Shown here: piece by piece, positions 7,207 through 15,922 of the stretch
Layout of the letters: each line of letters starts with the position of its first letter
Numbering within the stretch: position 1 is the first letter of the stretch
Origin: a virus
Length of the DNA stretch: 38,204 nt
Direction: 5' to 3' (one strand)
IMG/VR virus record: IMGVR_UViG_3300017963_000476
Coordinates: 1-38,204 of that record
Translations under genes and position numbers: made by a program
The notes under the pieces: generated by a model
The model's input: only the letters and a program-made list of their open reading frames with translations
Databases searched by the model: none
What the model was told of the DNA's origin: nothing

Positions 7207-8766
7207 ATGGCGGATATAAAAAAACAGGCCGAATACAACGTAGTATTTGACAAGGATAAATCGGGAGCGTTTAAATTCATTCCCCGCTCTTTAAACCGCC
7301 TTCTACCCATCATGAAATCCCTTGCTGCGCCAATAGCCGTAATTGGCGCGGCAGCCGTTGCCATAGGCGTTAAAGCCGTTGCCTCGTTTAAAAACCAAGA
7401 GCGTGTAACCAATTCTCTAAATCAATCTCTTATCAACGTTGGGATTTATACTAAGGAATTATCTCAACGATACCAGGAACAGGCTAAAGCCTTATCCCAG
7501 CGTACCACGTTTGCCGATGAGCAAATAATGGAGGCGCAATCTCAGGTACAGCAATTCATTGGTAATACGGAGGTGAGTGAAGAGCTAACGCAATCGATTT
7601 TAGATTTCGCTGCCGGAATGAATGTGGATTTAAAAACGGCTGCAAGATTGGTTGGGCAATCTATAGGCTCTAGCACAAATGCTTTATCTAGATACGGAAT
7701 TCAGATAGACGCTACAGCAAGTAAAGAAGAAAAATTAGCTGCCGTTGTGGCGGGTCTGGGAAATAAATTTGGCGGTCAAGCGGAAGCTCAAGCCCAAGGA
7801 TTGGGCGGCCTTAAGCAAATGAGAAATGCTTTTGGTAACGTAATGGAGGCTATAGGCAAGGGTTTAGCTCCGGCCATTATATTTTTTACTAAGCAATTAA
7901 CCGCAGCAACTATAGCCCTTCAAGAAAGCACCACTTTTACTCGTACACTTGCAAATATTGTAGATGCTATGGCTGCGGGAGCCATGATTTTTAAAAACCT
8001 GGTTGTGGGAATATCTGAGGCTATAGGTAATTCCATAGCAACTGGGTATTCTGTATTCGGAGATTTAATTAAGGGGAGATTTAGAAAAGCCGCCGAATCA
8101 ATGAAGACCGGCATAGATGCTAATCTTAAGATTGTTGTAGATAGAAAGAGACAGGTCCTAGAAGAGGTTGGGGAGATTGTAGAGGCCAGGGAAGTATCTA
8201 GACAGAATGATAAAATAGCAGCTGCCGCAGCTAAGAATACAGAACGATTTGCTAAGACCGTTAAACTTAAATCAAAGCAAGAAAAGGAATTTAATAAAAC
8301 AAGAGAGAGTTTGGCAGAGGGCCAAGCTATACAGCAAGAGGCCGTATTAAATACTCAGGTAAAATCGACAGAGAAGATACTCACCTCTTTCTCTCAAATG
8401 CAAGCCTCTAAAAGCGCCGCTCTATTAGCCGTGGGTAAAGTTGCCGCTCTTGGGATTATTGCTATTAATACCGCAGAGGCCATACGCAATACCTTTGCTT
8501 GGTTTAGTGGGTTTTTTCTTATCGGTGCTTTTTTAGCTACGATTGCTGTAATAGCCATTATCGCCTTTGCTGCGGAGCAAGTCGCTAATGTATTGGGTGC
8601 TAAGATGGCTCAAGGCGGAATGGTTATGGGTGGGGAATTAACTACACCTATACCCGATAATATAAAAATAGCGCAGACGGTAAATGTTAGAATTAATGGA
8701 GGGCTTAGTGGTACAGACGCAGAGGCCCAAATTATAGCCCAGATTATCCACAGCGAGGTAGCATAA
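7207..8766 (+). CDS. Tape measure protein, paralogue 1
   Basis: This 519-residue protein has the tape measure pattern: a basic N-terminus, a hydrophobic segment near residues 38-57 (LAAPIAVIGAAAVAIGVKAV), long Ala/Gln/Lys-rich helical stretches, and a second hydrophobic block near 430-460 (FFLIGAFLATIAVIAIIAFA). It closely matches the next gene over the first half, for example DLKTAARLVGQSIGSSTNAL here against DLKTASRLVGQSIGSQTNAL there. Tape measure proteins set tail length and are ejected during DNA entry. An AGGAAA site lies 8 bases before the ATG. Two full-length copies in tandem are unusual. Confidence 0.8.
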   Translation: MADIKKQAEYNVVFDKDKSGAFKFIPRSLNRLLPIMKSLAAPIAVIGAAAVAIGVKAVASFKNQERVTNSLNQSLINVGIYTKELSQRYQEQAKALSQRTTFADEQIMEAQSQVQQFIGNTEVSEELTQSILDFAAGMNVDLKTAARLVGQSIGSSTNALSRYGIQIDATASKEEKLAAVVAGLGNKFGGQAEAQAQGLGGLKQMRNAFGNVMEAIGKGLAPAIIFFTKQLTAATIALQESTTFTRTLANIVDAMAAGAMIFKNLVVGISEAIGNSIATGYSVFGDLIKGRFRKAAESMKTGIDANLKIVVDRKRQVLEEVGEIVEAREVSRQNDKIAAAAAKNTERFAKTVKLKSKQEKEFNKTRESLAEGQAIQQEAVLNTQVKSTEKILTSFSQMQASKSAALLAVGKVAALGIIAINTAEAIRNTFAWFSGFFLIGAFLATIAVIAIIAFAAEQVANVLGAKMAQGGMVMGGELTTPIPDNIKIAQTVNVRINGGLSGTDAEAQIIAQIIHSEVA

Positions 8767-10403
8767 TGGCCAAAAAAGAAGCAACCCTTTTACTTAATCT
8801 AAAGACAAAGGGTGAAAAGACTATAGAGAAGACGCGGGCCGCCTTAAATAAATTAGGTAAAGCTGCCGCCGTAGCATTTGCCGGATTGACGGCCATTGGC
8901 GTAAAGGCCGTTGCTGCGTATAAAGAACAAGAATTATCAGTAAATAAATTAAACCAGTCACTAATACAGCAAGGCGTCTATACAAAAGAGCTATCTAAAG
9001 AATATCAAAATATGGCTTCTGATCTTCAAAAGACCACTACTTTTGGGGATGAGGCAATTATTTCCGCTCAAGCACAATTACAATCCTATTTAGGTCAAGA
9101 GAAGATAACGAAAGAATTAACCCAAGCGACACTTGATTTCGCCGCTGCGATGAAAGTGGATTTAAAGACCGCTTCTCGATTAGTTGGCCAGAGTATCGGT
9201 AGCCAGACAAACGCCCTCACTCGCTATGGAATTCAGATTGATACAAGCGCGACTAAATCTGAAAAGCTCGCTGCTATTACCAAGGGATTATCCGGTCAAT
9301 TTGGAGGCCAGGCCGCTGCGGCAGCCCAGGGTCTTGGCTCTTTAGAACAATTCTCTAATGCCTTTGGAGATTTATTCGAGGTTATAGGAAAGGCCCTTGC
9401 TCCTGTTATTGGTTTTTTTACAAAACAACTCACAAGTCTTGCTGTTAATTTACAGGAAAACGACGGGTTTATTAGGGGATTGAATTCTGCCGTTGCTTTC
9501 TTGGCTAGAGGATTTGTTGGCTTAAAGCTCACCTCACAAATTGTTTTTTCTATTTTAAAAGCCGGATTCATGGAAATAGCCACATTTGTATCTAATATCG
9601 CAAGTGGTGAATTTAAGGCTGCGCTCACTGAAATAGGAGATGCTACAGGAAAGGCTTTTGATGAGATTGGTCAAGCCGTAGAGGATCGAGCTAAAGAAAT
9701 GGCTGAGCTTGATCGTTTATTTGATGAAAAGGAGCAAGAGAGACAAGAGAATAAAACCGCTGCGATGCAAGAGGAACAGGCTAAGAGGAACGCCATTCTT
9801 CAAGAAGAGATGGACAAAAGAAAAGCTATAGAAGATAAGGCCCTCACTGATAAGAAGAATAACGAAGCTGCCGTGGCCGATGTGATGAATAAAACCGGCC
9901 TGAAGGTTCTTAAAGACAATCAATCGAATCTGGGAAATCTTAGCTCCCTACAGCAATCAAAAATGAAGGAAATTGCTGCGGTGGGTAAAGCCGCGTCCTT
10001 GGCACAGATTACCGTAAACACAGCGGAGAATGCTACAGAAGCGATGAAATTTGGTACACGTATCGGGGGTCCGGTATTAGGTTTTCCCATGGCTGCAGCA
10101 ACGATAGCTTTTGGCGCAGAGCAAGCGGCAGCGGCAGCGGGCGTGAAATTGGCCGAAGGAGGCATTGTTAAGGCTACCCCTGGTGGGGTACCTGCCATCG
10201 TGGGCGAGGGAGGCCGTGACGAGGCCGTTATTCCCTTAGATGAGGGTGGTGCGAACGTGGGCACGACCATTAATCTAGAGGTACAGGGCGGATTTTTGGG
10301 TGATGAGAATCAAGCGAAAGAATGGGCCAAAACTCTTGATTTAGAGTTATTCCGATTGAGACAATCGAATGAATCGGTCGCTTTCGATAGAGGGATTATC
10401 TAG
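8766..10403 (+). CDS. Tape measure protein, paralogue 2
   Basis: This 545-residue paralogue of the preceding gene overlaps it as TAATG. Conserved blocks include YTKELS, DLKTA.RLVGQSIGS.TNAL.RYGIQID, FGGQA and GLAP/ALAP..FFTKQLT. The C-terminal part differs: a long charged coiled-coil region (about 310-375) and the typical tape measure tail GGIVKATPGGVPAIVGEGGR with DEAVIPLDEGG. Copy 1 lacks that ending, so copy 2 may be the main ruler and copy 1 a second or accessory one. Membrane-active segments fit a role in DNA ejection. Both are short for tape measures, which would imply a short tail if used alone. Confidence 0.8.
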   Translation: MAKKEATLLLNLKTKGEKTIEKTRAALNKLGKAAAVAFAGLTAIGVKAVAAYKEQELSVNKLNQSLIQQGVYTKELSKEYQNMASDLQKTTTFGDEAIISAQAQLQSYLGQEKITKELTQATLDFAAAMKVDLKTASRLVGQSIGSQTNALTRYGIQIDTSATKSEKLAAITKGLSGQFGGQAAAAAQGLGSLEQFSNAFGDLFEVIGKALAPVIGFFTKQLTSLAVNLQENDGFIRGLNSAVAFLARGFVGLKLTSQIVFSILKAGFMEIATFVSNIASGEFKAALTEIGDATGKAFDEIGQAVEDRAKEMAELDRLFDEKEQERQENKTAAMQEEQAKRNAILQEEMDKRKAIEDKALTDKKNNEAAVADVMNKTGLKVLKDNQSNLGNLSSLQQSKMKEIAAVGKAASLAQITVNTAENATEAMKFGTRIGGPVLGFPMAAATIAFGAEQAAAAAGVKLAEGGIVKATPGGVPAIVGEGGRDEAVIPLDEGGANVGTTINLEVQGGFLGDENQAKEWAKTLDLELFRLRQSNESVAFDRGII

Positions 10404-11182
10404 TGGAATTATTAAAAGCTAACTATATCCTCACAACAACATCTATTGTAGTGGGGTCTAATACAGAGACCGCAGAATTTATGATGGACCCCGACGTATC
10501 GTTCCAATATGTCACATCTGGTGATAATAGTGATTTGACCACTTCAAGTATAACGATAAACTTTGATGAAACCACGACGGTGAGCCGCATTGCAATGTTG
10601 GGCCATAACGCTAAGGATTTTACCCTCTTTCATAACGGGACCACTGCAAATACTTTCGCCTTAACTACAACGGCAGATACTACAGTGAGTGACTGGTCTT
10701 CTAATAGCGCCACGGCTATTTATATGCAGACCACTCCTGTTCAATGTACGAGTGTGACTTTAGATATTACCGCCACGATAGAAGCGAATAACGAAAAGGC
10801 TTTAGGGTATTTTGTTATTACAGAAGAGCATATTGATTTCCCTAGAATTCCCGCCGCAAAGGATTATAAACCTCAGAGATTAAGTAAAGAGGTAATACAT
10901 AAACTCTCGGATGGTTCTACAAGAATTCAAGCCGTAGCTACGAAGCATATGGCAGATATTAAACTGGATTATATAACTAGTTCTTTTCGTGATGATTTAA
11001 AGACGGTATTTGATTTACACGAAGGGATGATTTTTGTCGCATTTGGTACAACCAGTGGATGGGATGAATTGCTATTTCCATGCGTATGGAAATCTCCCTT
11101 CGAGTTTTTCAAATACTCTGATAACGCTCCCGCTGCGGGTTTTCAGGGGACGATTAGACTTATGGAGACAAGCCCAGCATGA
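10403..11182 (+). CDS. Distal tail / minor tail protein, beta-sandwich type
   Basis: The start is GTG, overlapping the previous stop as TAGTG, with AGAGGGA upstream. The 259-residue product begins with a beta-rich, galactose-binding-like half (ITINFDETTTVSRIAMLGHN and TPVQCTSVTLDITA resemble discoidin-type jelly rolls). It continues with a second domain containing DDLKTVFDLHEGMIFVAFG and CVWKSPFEFF. The place right after the tape measure is that of the distal tail protein in siphoviruses. No specific family was recognised; assignment is by position and fold pattern. Confidence 0.55.
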   Translation: MELLKANYILTTTSIVVGSNTETAEFMMDPDVSFQYVTSGDNSDLTTSSITINFDETTTVSRIAMLGHNAKDFTLFHNGTTANTFALTTTADTTVSDWSSNSATAIYMQTTPVQCTSVTLDITATIEANNEKALGYFVITEEHIDFPRIPAAKDYKPQRLSKEVIHKLSDGSTRIQAVATKHMADIKLDYITSSFRDDLKTVFDLHEGMIFVAFGTTSGWDELLFPCVWKSPFEFFKYSDNAPAAGFQGTIRLMETSPA

Positions 11183-12573
11183 GCCCTACTCCTACAATTA
11201 AGACAGAGATTAAAAAGCCTAAGAGTAAAGTATTTAGAAAGTTTGAGATTAAGCGCAGGCAGACGTCGGATGGAAAATTTGAATCCGATTGGCAGGATTT
11301 ATCTGCGGATGTAAAAAAATGGGGATCGATTAAAAAGAGTGTAGACGATGTGAGATATAGCCGAGTGAGATTTTCGGATTTAAACCTCACCGTCGCAAAC
11401 GATAACGGGCTTTATAACCCAGAAGATAATTTAGCTAGCTTTTGGTATGGATATGCAAGCCAACAACGAACGCTCGTACGCATACAAGCTGGTTTTACTC
11501 ATCAAACCCTTGGGTCTAATGGAATATGGTCTAACACTAACCTCCCAGCCGACCCAACAGTTTTTCTTGGTGTTATTCAGGGAGACATCCCAATCTCAGA
11601 TAGCAACGAGATTGTCCTACCTGTTAAACCCCTACTTCAAGTTTTTAGAGACTTCGCAACGAGAAATTTAAATGGTCTATCTGCCGGCGGAGGTATGACT
11701 GCGAAGCAATTCATAGAGCTTCTAAGAGACCAGACAGACGGTGCAGGGGAGCTAATATTCAGGCCTTTCTTTCAAGACACCACTACGTATTGGGAATATA
11801 CAAGCTCTTCTATTGAATACGTTGATATTAGTAGCGACCCGAATTCATCTAGACCCACGCCTAGTGGTGATCCTGTAGCGAATGATTTTTTAGAAATGAA
11901 CGTCTGGGATGCCATAGAAAAACTAGGGGAGGCGGAGAATCTTGTTCCTCGTATTTTAAGAGACGGAACATTTAGATTCGCTGATCGCTCTAGCCCTACT
12001 ACAACATCTCAGTATTCGTTTTACGGTAGAGGGTTTTTTAATACCGAATACGGACATACGATTAAGCGCCTTAATACTTATAAGCGTAAATACTCGGATT
12101 ATTATTCTAGGGTAGAGGTTAAGTGGTCTGAAGAACCCACTACGGGAGCTACCGCTATAACACAAACGGCGTTTGCCGTATCGGGTACAAACGATGCGTG
12201 GAATTATGGGCATAGAACATTTGATGTTGAGAATTACTGGATTGCCACGCTAACGGCTGCCGAGGATTTAGCGGGTACAATATTTCAGCAAACCTCCGCT
12301 ATACAAGAAGAGTTAGATTTTACAACTTCGTTTGTACCGCAGCTTGATATTTTAGATTTAGTAAAGATAAATTATGATTCTGGGGAGGCAGCATTAACGA
12401 GCCGTTGGGATTTAGCCGACTGGGCAGATGATGCGACAACATCAGCTGAAGACTTAATATGGTCGTACCCAGAGGGTGATACTTTATTATTTACCGATAG
12501 AGAATTTAAACTTAACTCGATTGAATTAAATTTAGATAATTTTGAATCAAAATTTAAAGCCTTTGCGATATAG
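11179..12573 (+). CDS. Tail hub / baseplate-like protein
   Basis: This 464-residue protein overlaps the previous gene as ATGA. Its segments (basic N-terminus, DLNLTVANDNGLYNPEDNLA, a middle region with DFLEMNVWDAIEKLGEAENL that resembles the domain loading a helical 'cap' in hub proteins, and a C-terminal FKLNSIELNLDNFESKFKAF) fit tail-tip proteins that follow the distal tail protein and form the tail hub. There is no visible peptidoglycan hydrolase motif. The role is inferred from order and general shape. Confidence 0.5.
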   Translation: MSPTPTIKTEIKKPKSKVFRKFEIKRRQTSDGKFESDWQDLSADVKKWGSIKKSVDDVRYSRVRFSDLNLTVANDNGLYNPEDNLASFWYGYASQQRTLVRIQAGFTHQTLGSNGIWSNTNLPADPTVFLGVIQGDIPISDSNEIVLPVKPLLQVFRDFATRNLNGLSAGGGMTAKQFIELLRDQTDGAGELIFRPFFQDTTTYWEYTSSSIEYVDISSDPNSSRPTPSGDPVANDFLEMNVWDAIEKLGEAENLVPRILRDGTFRFADRSSPTTTSQYSFYGRGFFNTEYGHTIKRLNTYKRKYSDYYSRVEVKWSEEPTTGATAITQTAFAVSGTNDAWNYGHRTFDVENYWIATLTAAEDLAGTIFQQTSAIQEELDFTTSFVPQLDILDLVKINYDSGEAALTSRWDLADWADDATTSAEDLIWSYPEGDTLLFTDREFKLNSIELNLDNFESKFKAFAI

Positions 12574-12582
12574 GGGAATAGA

Positions 12583-13707
12583 ATGCCAGCTAATCAAACA
12601 ATAACTGCGAGTGATTTTTTTAATTTCGTAGCCAAGACAAGAGCTAAGGCTAGTGAGGTAAATACAAACTTTACTATGTTTAGAGGACATATTCTCCCCT
12701 TTGATCCTAATACTATTGCAACGGCATCAGATACCTATGATTTAGGTGCATCGGATGCGCAGTGGAACAATGGATATTTTAATAATTTCCCAAAGGTTAA
12801 TGGGCAGGGCCTTAACAATGTAATGTGGCAACCGGGCGCGTATGGTCTAGGTGTATTTCAAGATACCACTACAACTTGGACGATTAAAAAGGAAGACGGT
12901 ACAAACCTATCGACTACTAATTACGGGATTGTTAGAGCGTATCAGCACCCCGCTGCGGTTAATACTGGCTCAAGTCAATATGTTGAAATAACTATCACAG
13001 CAAATGTGGATATTACATCAAGCGGGTCTAATTGGCATATTGGTGGAGCCGCCAATATGAGCGTTACCGTATTAGATTTAGTATATTTATATGACTATAG
13101 TGTGGGTTCATTCGGTCTTTCTTATTACGTCGGATCGGCAAGACCTATAATCCCTGCGAGTAGGTGTTCAACTGGAGCAACCACTTCCGCTGAAGCCATA
13201 AGAACCGCATCCGCCGTTAATACACTATGTTCTGTTACCCCGTGTTTTTGGATGTATTGCACCTATGTCGCATCTGGAAGTCATTGGAGATTGCGTGCCG
13301 ATGGGTATAATAATGTACACCATGGATCAAGTGACGGTATCGTAAGACATTATCAACCGACAATTACCGGATATTCTGCAAATCCACCGCTTCTTGTGAG
13401 ATGGACAATGCACGGGGAAACCGTATGGTTTAATTATCATCATACCGGCACAGCATATGGCACATCGAATACCGCTGGATTAAAAGGGAGCGTTCCTATT
13501 CCACCTCAATCTAATTATATGCTCGCTACAACACGAGTTATTGATAGTAGTGCAATTCAGACATTAACCGGATTCTGCTGGATGACTACGGGTGGACATG
13601 CATATGATGTATACAAAGATATGCAGGGTACCGGGTGGACAGCTATTAATGGAAAGGGGTATGAGGTAAATGCGTGTTATCGTTCATATGATGACTACAG
13701 CGGATAA
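12583..13707 (+). CDS. Tail fibre or receptor-binding protein
   Basis: This 374-residue protein starts with a segment (ASEVNTNFTMFRGHILPFDP) and a repeat-like phrase (YDLGASDAQWNNGYFNNF) seen often at the base of phage fibres, where 'lG...aqWk..Yfn' motifs occur. The remainder is beta-rich with several aromatic and Cys residues. A clear AGGGGA site precedes the ATG. It is the last structural gene before the sugar-enzyme cassette, so it or its partners may be what that cassette modifies. Receptor identity cannot be read from sequence. Confidence 0.6.
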   Translation: MPANQTITASDFFNFVAKTRAKASEVNTNFTMFRGHILPFDPNTIATASDTYDLGASDAQWNNGYFNNFPKVNGQGLNNVMWQPGAYGLGVFQDTTTTWTIKKEDGTNLSTTNYGIVRAYQHPAAVNTGSSQYVEITITANVDITSSGSNWHIGGAANMSVTVLDLVYLYDYSVGSFGLSYYVGSARPIIPASRCSTGATTSAEAIRTASAVNTLCSVTPCFWMYCTYVASGSHWRLRADGYNNVHHGSSDGIVRHYQPTITGYSANPPLLVRWTMHGETVWFNYHHTGTAYGTSNTAGLKGSVPIPPQSNYMLATTRVIDSSAIQTLTGFCWMTTGGHAYDVYKDMQGTGWTAINGKGYEVNACYRSYDDYSG

Positions 13708-13712
13708 ATATT

Positions 13713-14672
13713 ATGAGATTCCCGCCTAATTTTAGATACCTACTTTATCGTTTTAAATATAGATACGGAAGACGTTTACCAATACGTAAACCCGTTGATG
13801 TATCTTTAGAGCTAAGCTCCCGATGTTCTTTTAACTGTGCGTATTGTTATCACGCCGATCCTAATAATCTCCCATTTACTAGGGGATTTATGGCACCCGC
13901 TACGGCCAATAAAATTTTAAATCAGGCGGCCAATCTTGGAGTGAATAGCCTTAAGATGAATTGGAAGGGTGAGAGCACACTTAATCCCAACTTCAAGCTA
14001 ATTACTAAAAAGGCCAAGGATTTAGCCTCTGGCTCTACGTTTATCGACCGTATAACAAACTCCAACTTTTGGTTTCCTACAGATAGGGATGATATCTTCG
14101 ACGGGCTCTGTAACCAAACGAAAGTAAAGGTAAGTTTCGATTCTTTTATTAAAGAGGTATTCGAGACGCAGAGGGCTGGAGGCAACTACGATACGGTATT
14201 AGCGAATATAGATAAATTTTATAATTATCCAAAAAGACGTAAAACAGCCCTTGTCATTCAATCAGTACGTACCACATTAAATAAGGATGAGGATTTCCTT
14301 AACATTGCGCAACAACGGTGGCCCGAAGCGGTGGTCTCTATACGTGATATGGTTAGTGGGCGCGTTGGTATTGACGTCTCTGCCCTCGAACACCGCCATA
14401 GGACAAGAGATAAAAGACAATCCTGTTTACAAGCGCATGTTAGACTTATATTTTCCTGGGATGGGAGAGCATTTCCTTGCTGCCCAGATATCGCGGAACA
14501 ATTGTGTTTGGGCAATATCAACGACACTACCATGCGAGATATTTTCAGAAGCGGAGAGGCTCGCCAATTACGGCGCTCACTTCTCTCTGGAAAAGCCTTC
14601 GAAAACGACCCTTGCAAGAATTGTTCATCTTTCGAATCTTACGCCGGATATCGGCCAAACTGGGTCAGCTAA
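13713..14672 (+). CDS. Radical SAM/SPASM-like enzyme
   Basis: This 319-residue protein has the radical SAM cluster motif CSFNCAYC (C38-x3-C42-x2-C45), a partial TIM barrel (MNWKGESTLNPNFK resembles the GGE-type loop), and a C-terminal SPASM-like Cys region (CLQAH near 238, FPCC near 254, CKNC near 301). Such enzymes use S-adenosylmethionine and iron-sulfur clusters for radical chemistry, often on sugars or peptides. Here the substrate is unknown; the neighbours suggest a sugar or a peptide side chain. The ribosome site is weak (AGCGGA), so it may be coupled to the fibre gene 5 bases upstream. The stop overlaps the next start. Confidence 0.8.
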   Translation: MRFPPNFRYLLYRFKYRYGRRLPIRKPVDVSLELSSRCSFNCAYCYHADPNNLPFTRGFMAPATANKILNQAANLGVNSLKMNWKGESTLNPNFKLITKKAKDLASGSTFIDRITNSNFWFPTDRDDIFDGLCNQTKVKVSFDSFIKEVFETQRAGGNYDTVLANIDKFYNYPKRRKTALVIQSVRTTLNKDEDFLNIAQQRWPEAVVSIRDMVSGRVGIDVSALEHRHRTRDKRQSCLQAHVRLIFSWDGRAFPCCPDIAEQLCLGNINDTTMRDIFRSGEARQLRRSLLSGKAFENDPCKNCSSFESYAGYRPNWVS

Positions 14673-15922
14673 TGAACAATAACAGTATAACAGTTGTGGG
14701 TATGGGGTATGTTGGTCTGCCTTTAGCAGCGGCTTTATCAGATCATTTCGAGGTATATGGGTACGATATATCTAAAACCAGAATAGATGAGTTAAAAAAT
14801 GGATTCGACAGAAATGAAGAGGCTCATGAGTTTGGGAGAATTAATTTTAATACTGACCTTAGTAAATGTAATTCAGACGTGTACATTATCGCTGTCCCAA
14901 CTCCCATTTTAGCTGGCTCTATTCACCCCGATTTAGATTGTCTAGAGAAAGCCTCCGCAGCGGTGGGGAGGGTATTAAAAGCAGGTGATTTAGTCGTATA
15001 TGAATCAACCGTATATCCAGGAACCATTACCCAGGTCTGTATTCCTATCTTAGAGAAATTTAGCAATTTAAAATCCCCTGATGAATTTAGTGTGGGGTAT
15101 TCCCCTGAGAGAATAAATCCAGGCGATACTCGACATACCGTTGACAAAATAGACAAAATAGTATCAGGGCAAAACGCAGAGATAGCTATACGTGTAGGGA
15201 AAATCTATACCCCTATTCTTAAGGGAGCTAAGGTCTGGGCTGTCTCTAATATTGAAACCGCAGAGATGGCTAAACTCATAGAGAATTGCCAGAGAGATGT
15301 GAATATAGCTTTTATGAATGAGGTAGCCGAGCTATGCGGGAAGTTGAATCTTGAGACGTCTGAAGTATTGGCCGCGGCTAATACAAAATGGAATTTCATT
15401 CCCTTTGAGCCTGGTCTTGTGGGCGGTCACTGTATACCTGTAGACCCGTATTATTTTATTCATGTTGCTGGGAGGGTAGGCTCTGATTCTCGCCTCATGG
15501 CCGCTTCTCGTTATGTAAATTCAAACGTGCCAAAATTGATAACGGAAAAGGTTATGCAAAATCTTTGGCAACGAAAGGTGCCCCTTAAAGATGCGACGAT
15601 ATTAGTATTGGGTTTAAGTTTTAAAGAGAATTGTAAAGACACAAGAAATAGCCAGTCGTTTGAGATTCTAGATATTCTACGTAGCAATGGCGCTTGTGTA
15701 GTGGGTTACGATCCGATAGTTGGGGAGGGCACAGCCGTCCCTCTTAATTCCCTAGGTACATTTGATTCTATAATCATAGCTGTAAAACATGAATGTTTTG
15801 TAAATATTCCAGTCTCTACTTTTAGAATGCTCTCGAAGGGTGTACCTCATTTATTTGATATTAAAAATATTTATAATAAACAGTTGTTCGAGCAACACGG
15901 GGTGAAAGTATGGCAAATGTAG
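14672..15922 (+). CDS. UDP-N-acetylhexosamine 6-dehydrogenase, TviB/WecC-type
   Basis: This enzyme oxidises C6 of a UDP-sugar to a uronic acid using two NAD+. The 416-residue product has the Rossmann motif GMGYVG near residue 10, VPTPI, YESTVYPGT, GYSPERINPGDTRHT, the catalytic-cysteine motif GGHCIPVDPYY near 250, and a C-terminal GLSFKENCKDTRN. These match TviB-type UDP-GlcNAc dehydrogenases particularly well (VPTP, KWNFIPFEPGLVGGHC-like). I chose the ATG at 14672, which overlaps the stop of the radical SAM gene as TAATG. The longer frame from 14477 is only an upstream extension inside that gene. The product could feed the epimerase at 29083. Confidence 0.9.
   Translation: MNNNSITVVGMGYVGLPLAAALSDHFEVYGYDISKTRIDELKNGFDRNEEAHEFGRINFNTDLSKCNSDVYIIAVPTPILAGSIHPDLDCLEKASAAVGRVLKAGDLVVYESTVYPGTITQVCIPILEKFSNLKSPDEFSVGYSPERINPGDTRHTVDKIDKIVSGQNAEIAIRVGKIYTPILKGAKVWAVSNIETAEMAKLIENCQRDVNIAFMNEVAELCGKLNLETSEVLAAANTKWNFIPFEPGLVGGHCIPVDPYYFIHVAGRVGSDSRLMAASRYVNSNVPKLITEKVMQNLWQRKVPLKDATILVLGLSFKENCKDTRNSQSFEILDILRSNGACVVGYDPIVGEGTAVPLNSLGTFDSIIIAVKHECFVNIPVSTFRMLSKGVPHLFDIKNIYNKQLFEQHGVKVWQM

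Noticed and set aside
14477-14671. Upstream extension of the dehydrogenase frame
   Set aside because: It lies inside the radical SAM gene in another frame, has no ribosome site and no homologous residues; the ATG at 14672 gives the exact Rossmann start.
14287-14682. 131-residue frame overlapping the radical SAM gene
   Set aside because: It is a shadow of the real gene in another frame and has no domain or ribosome site.
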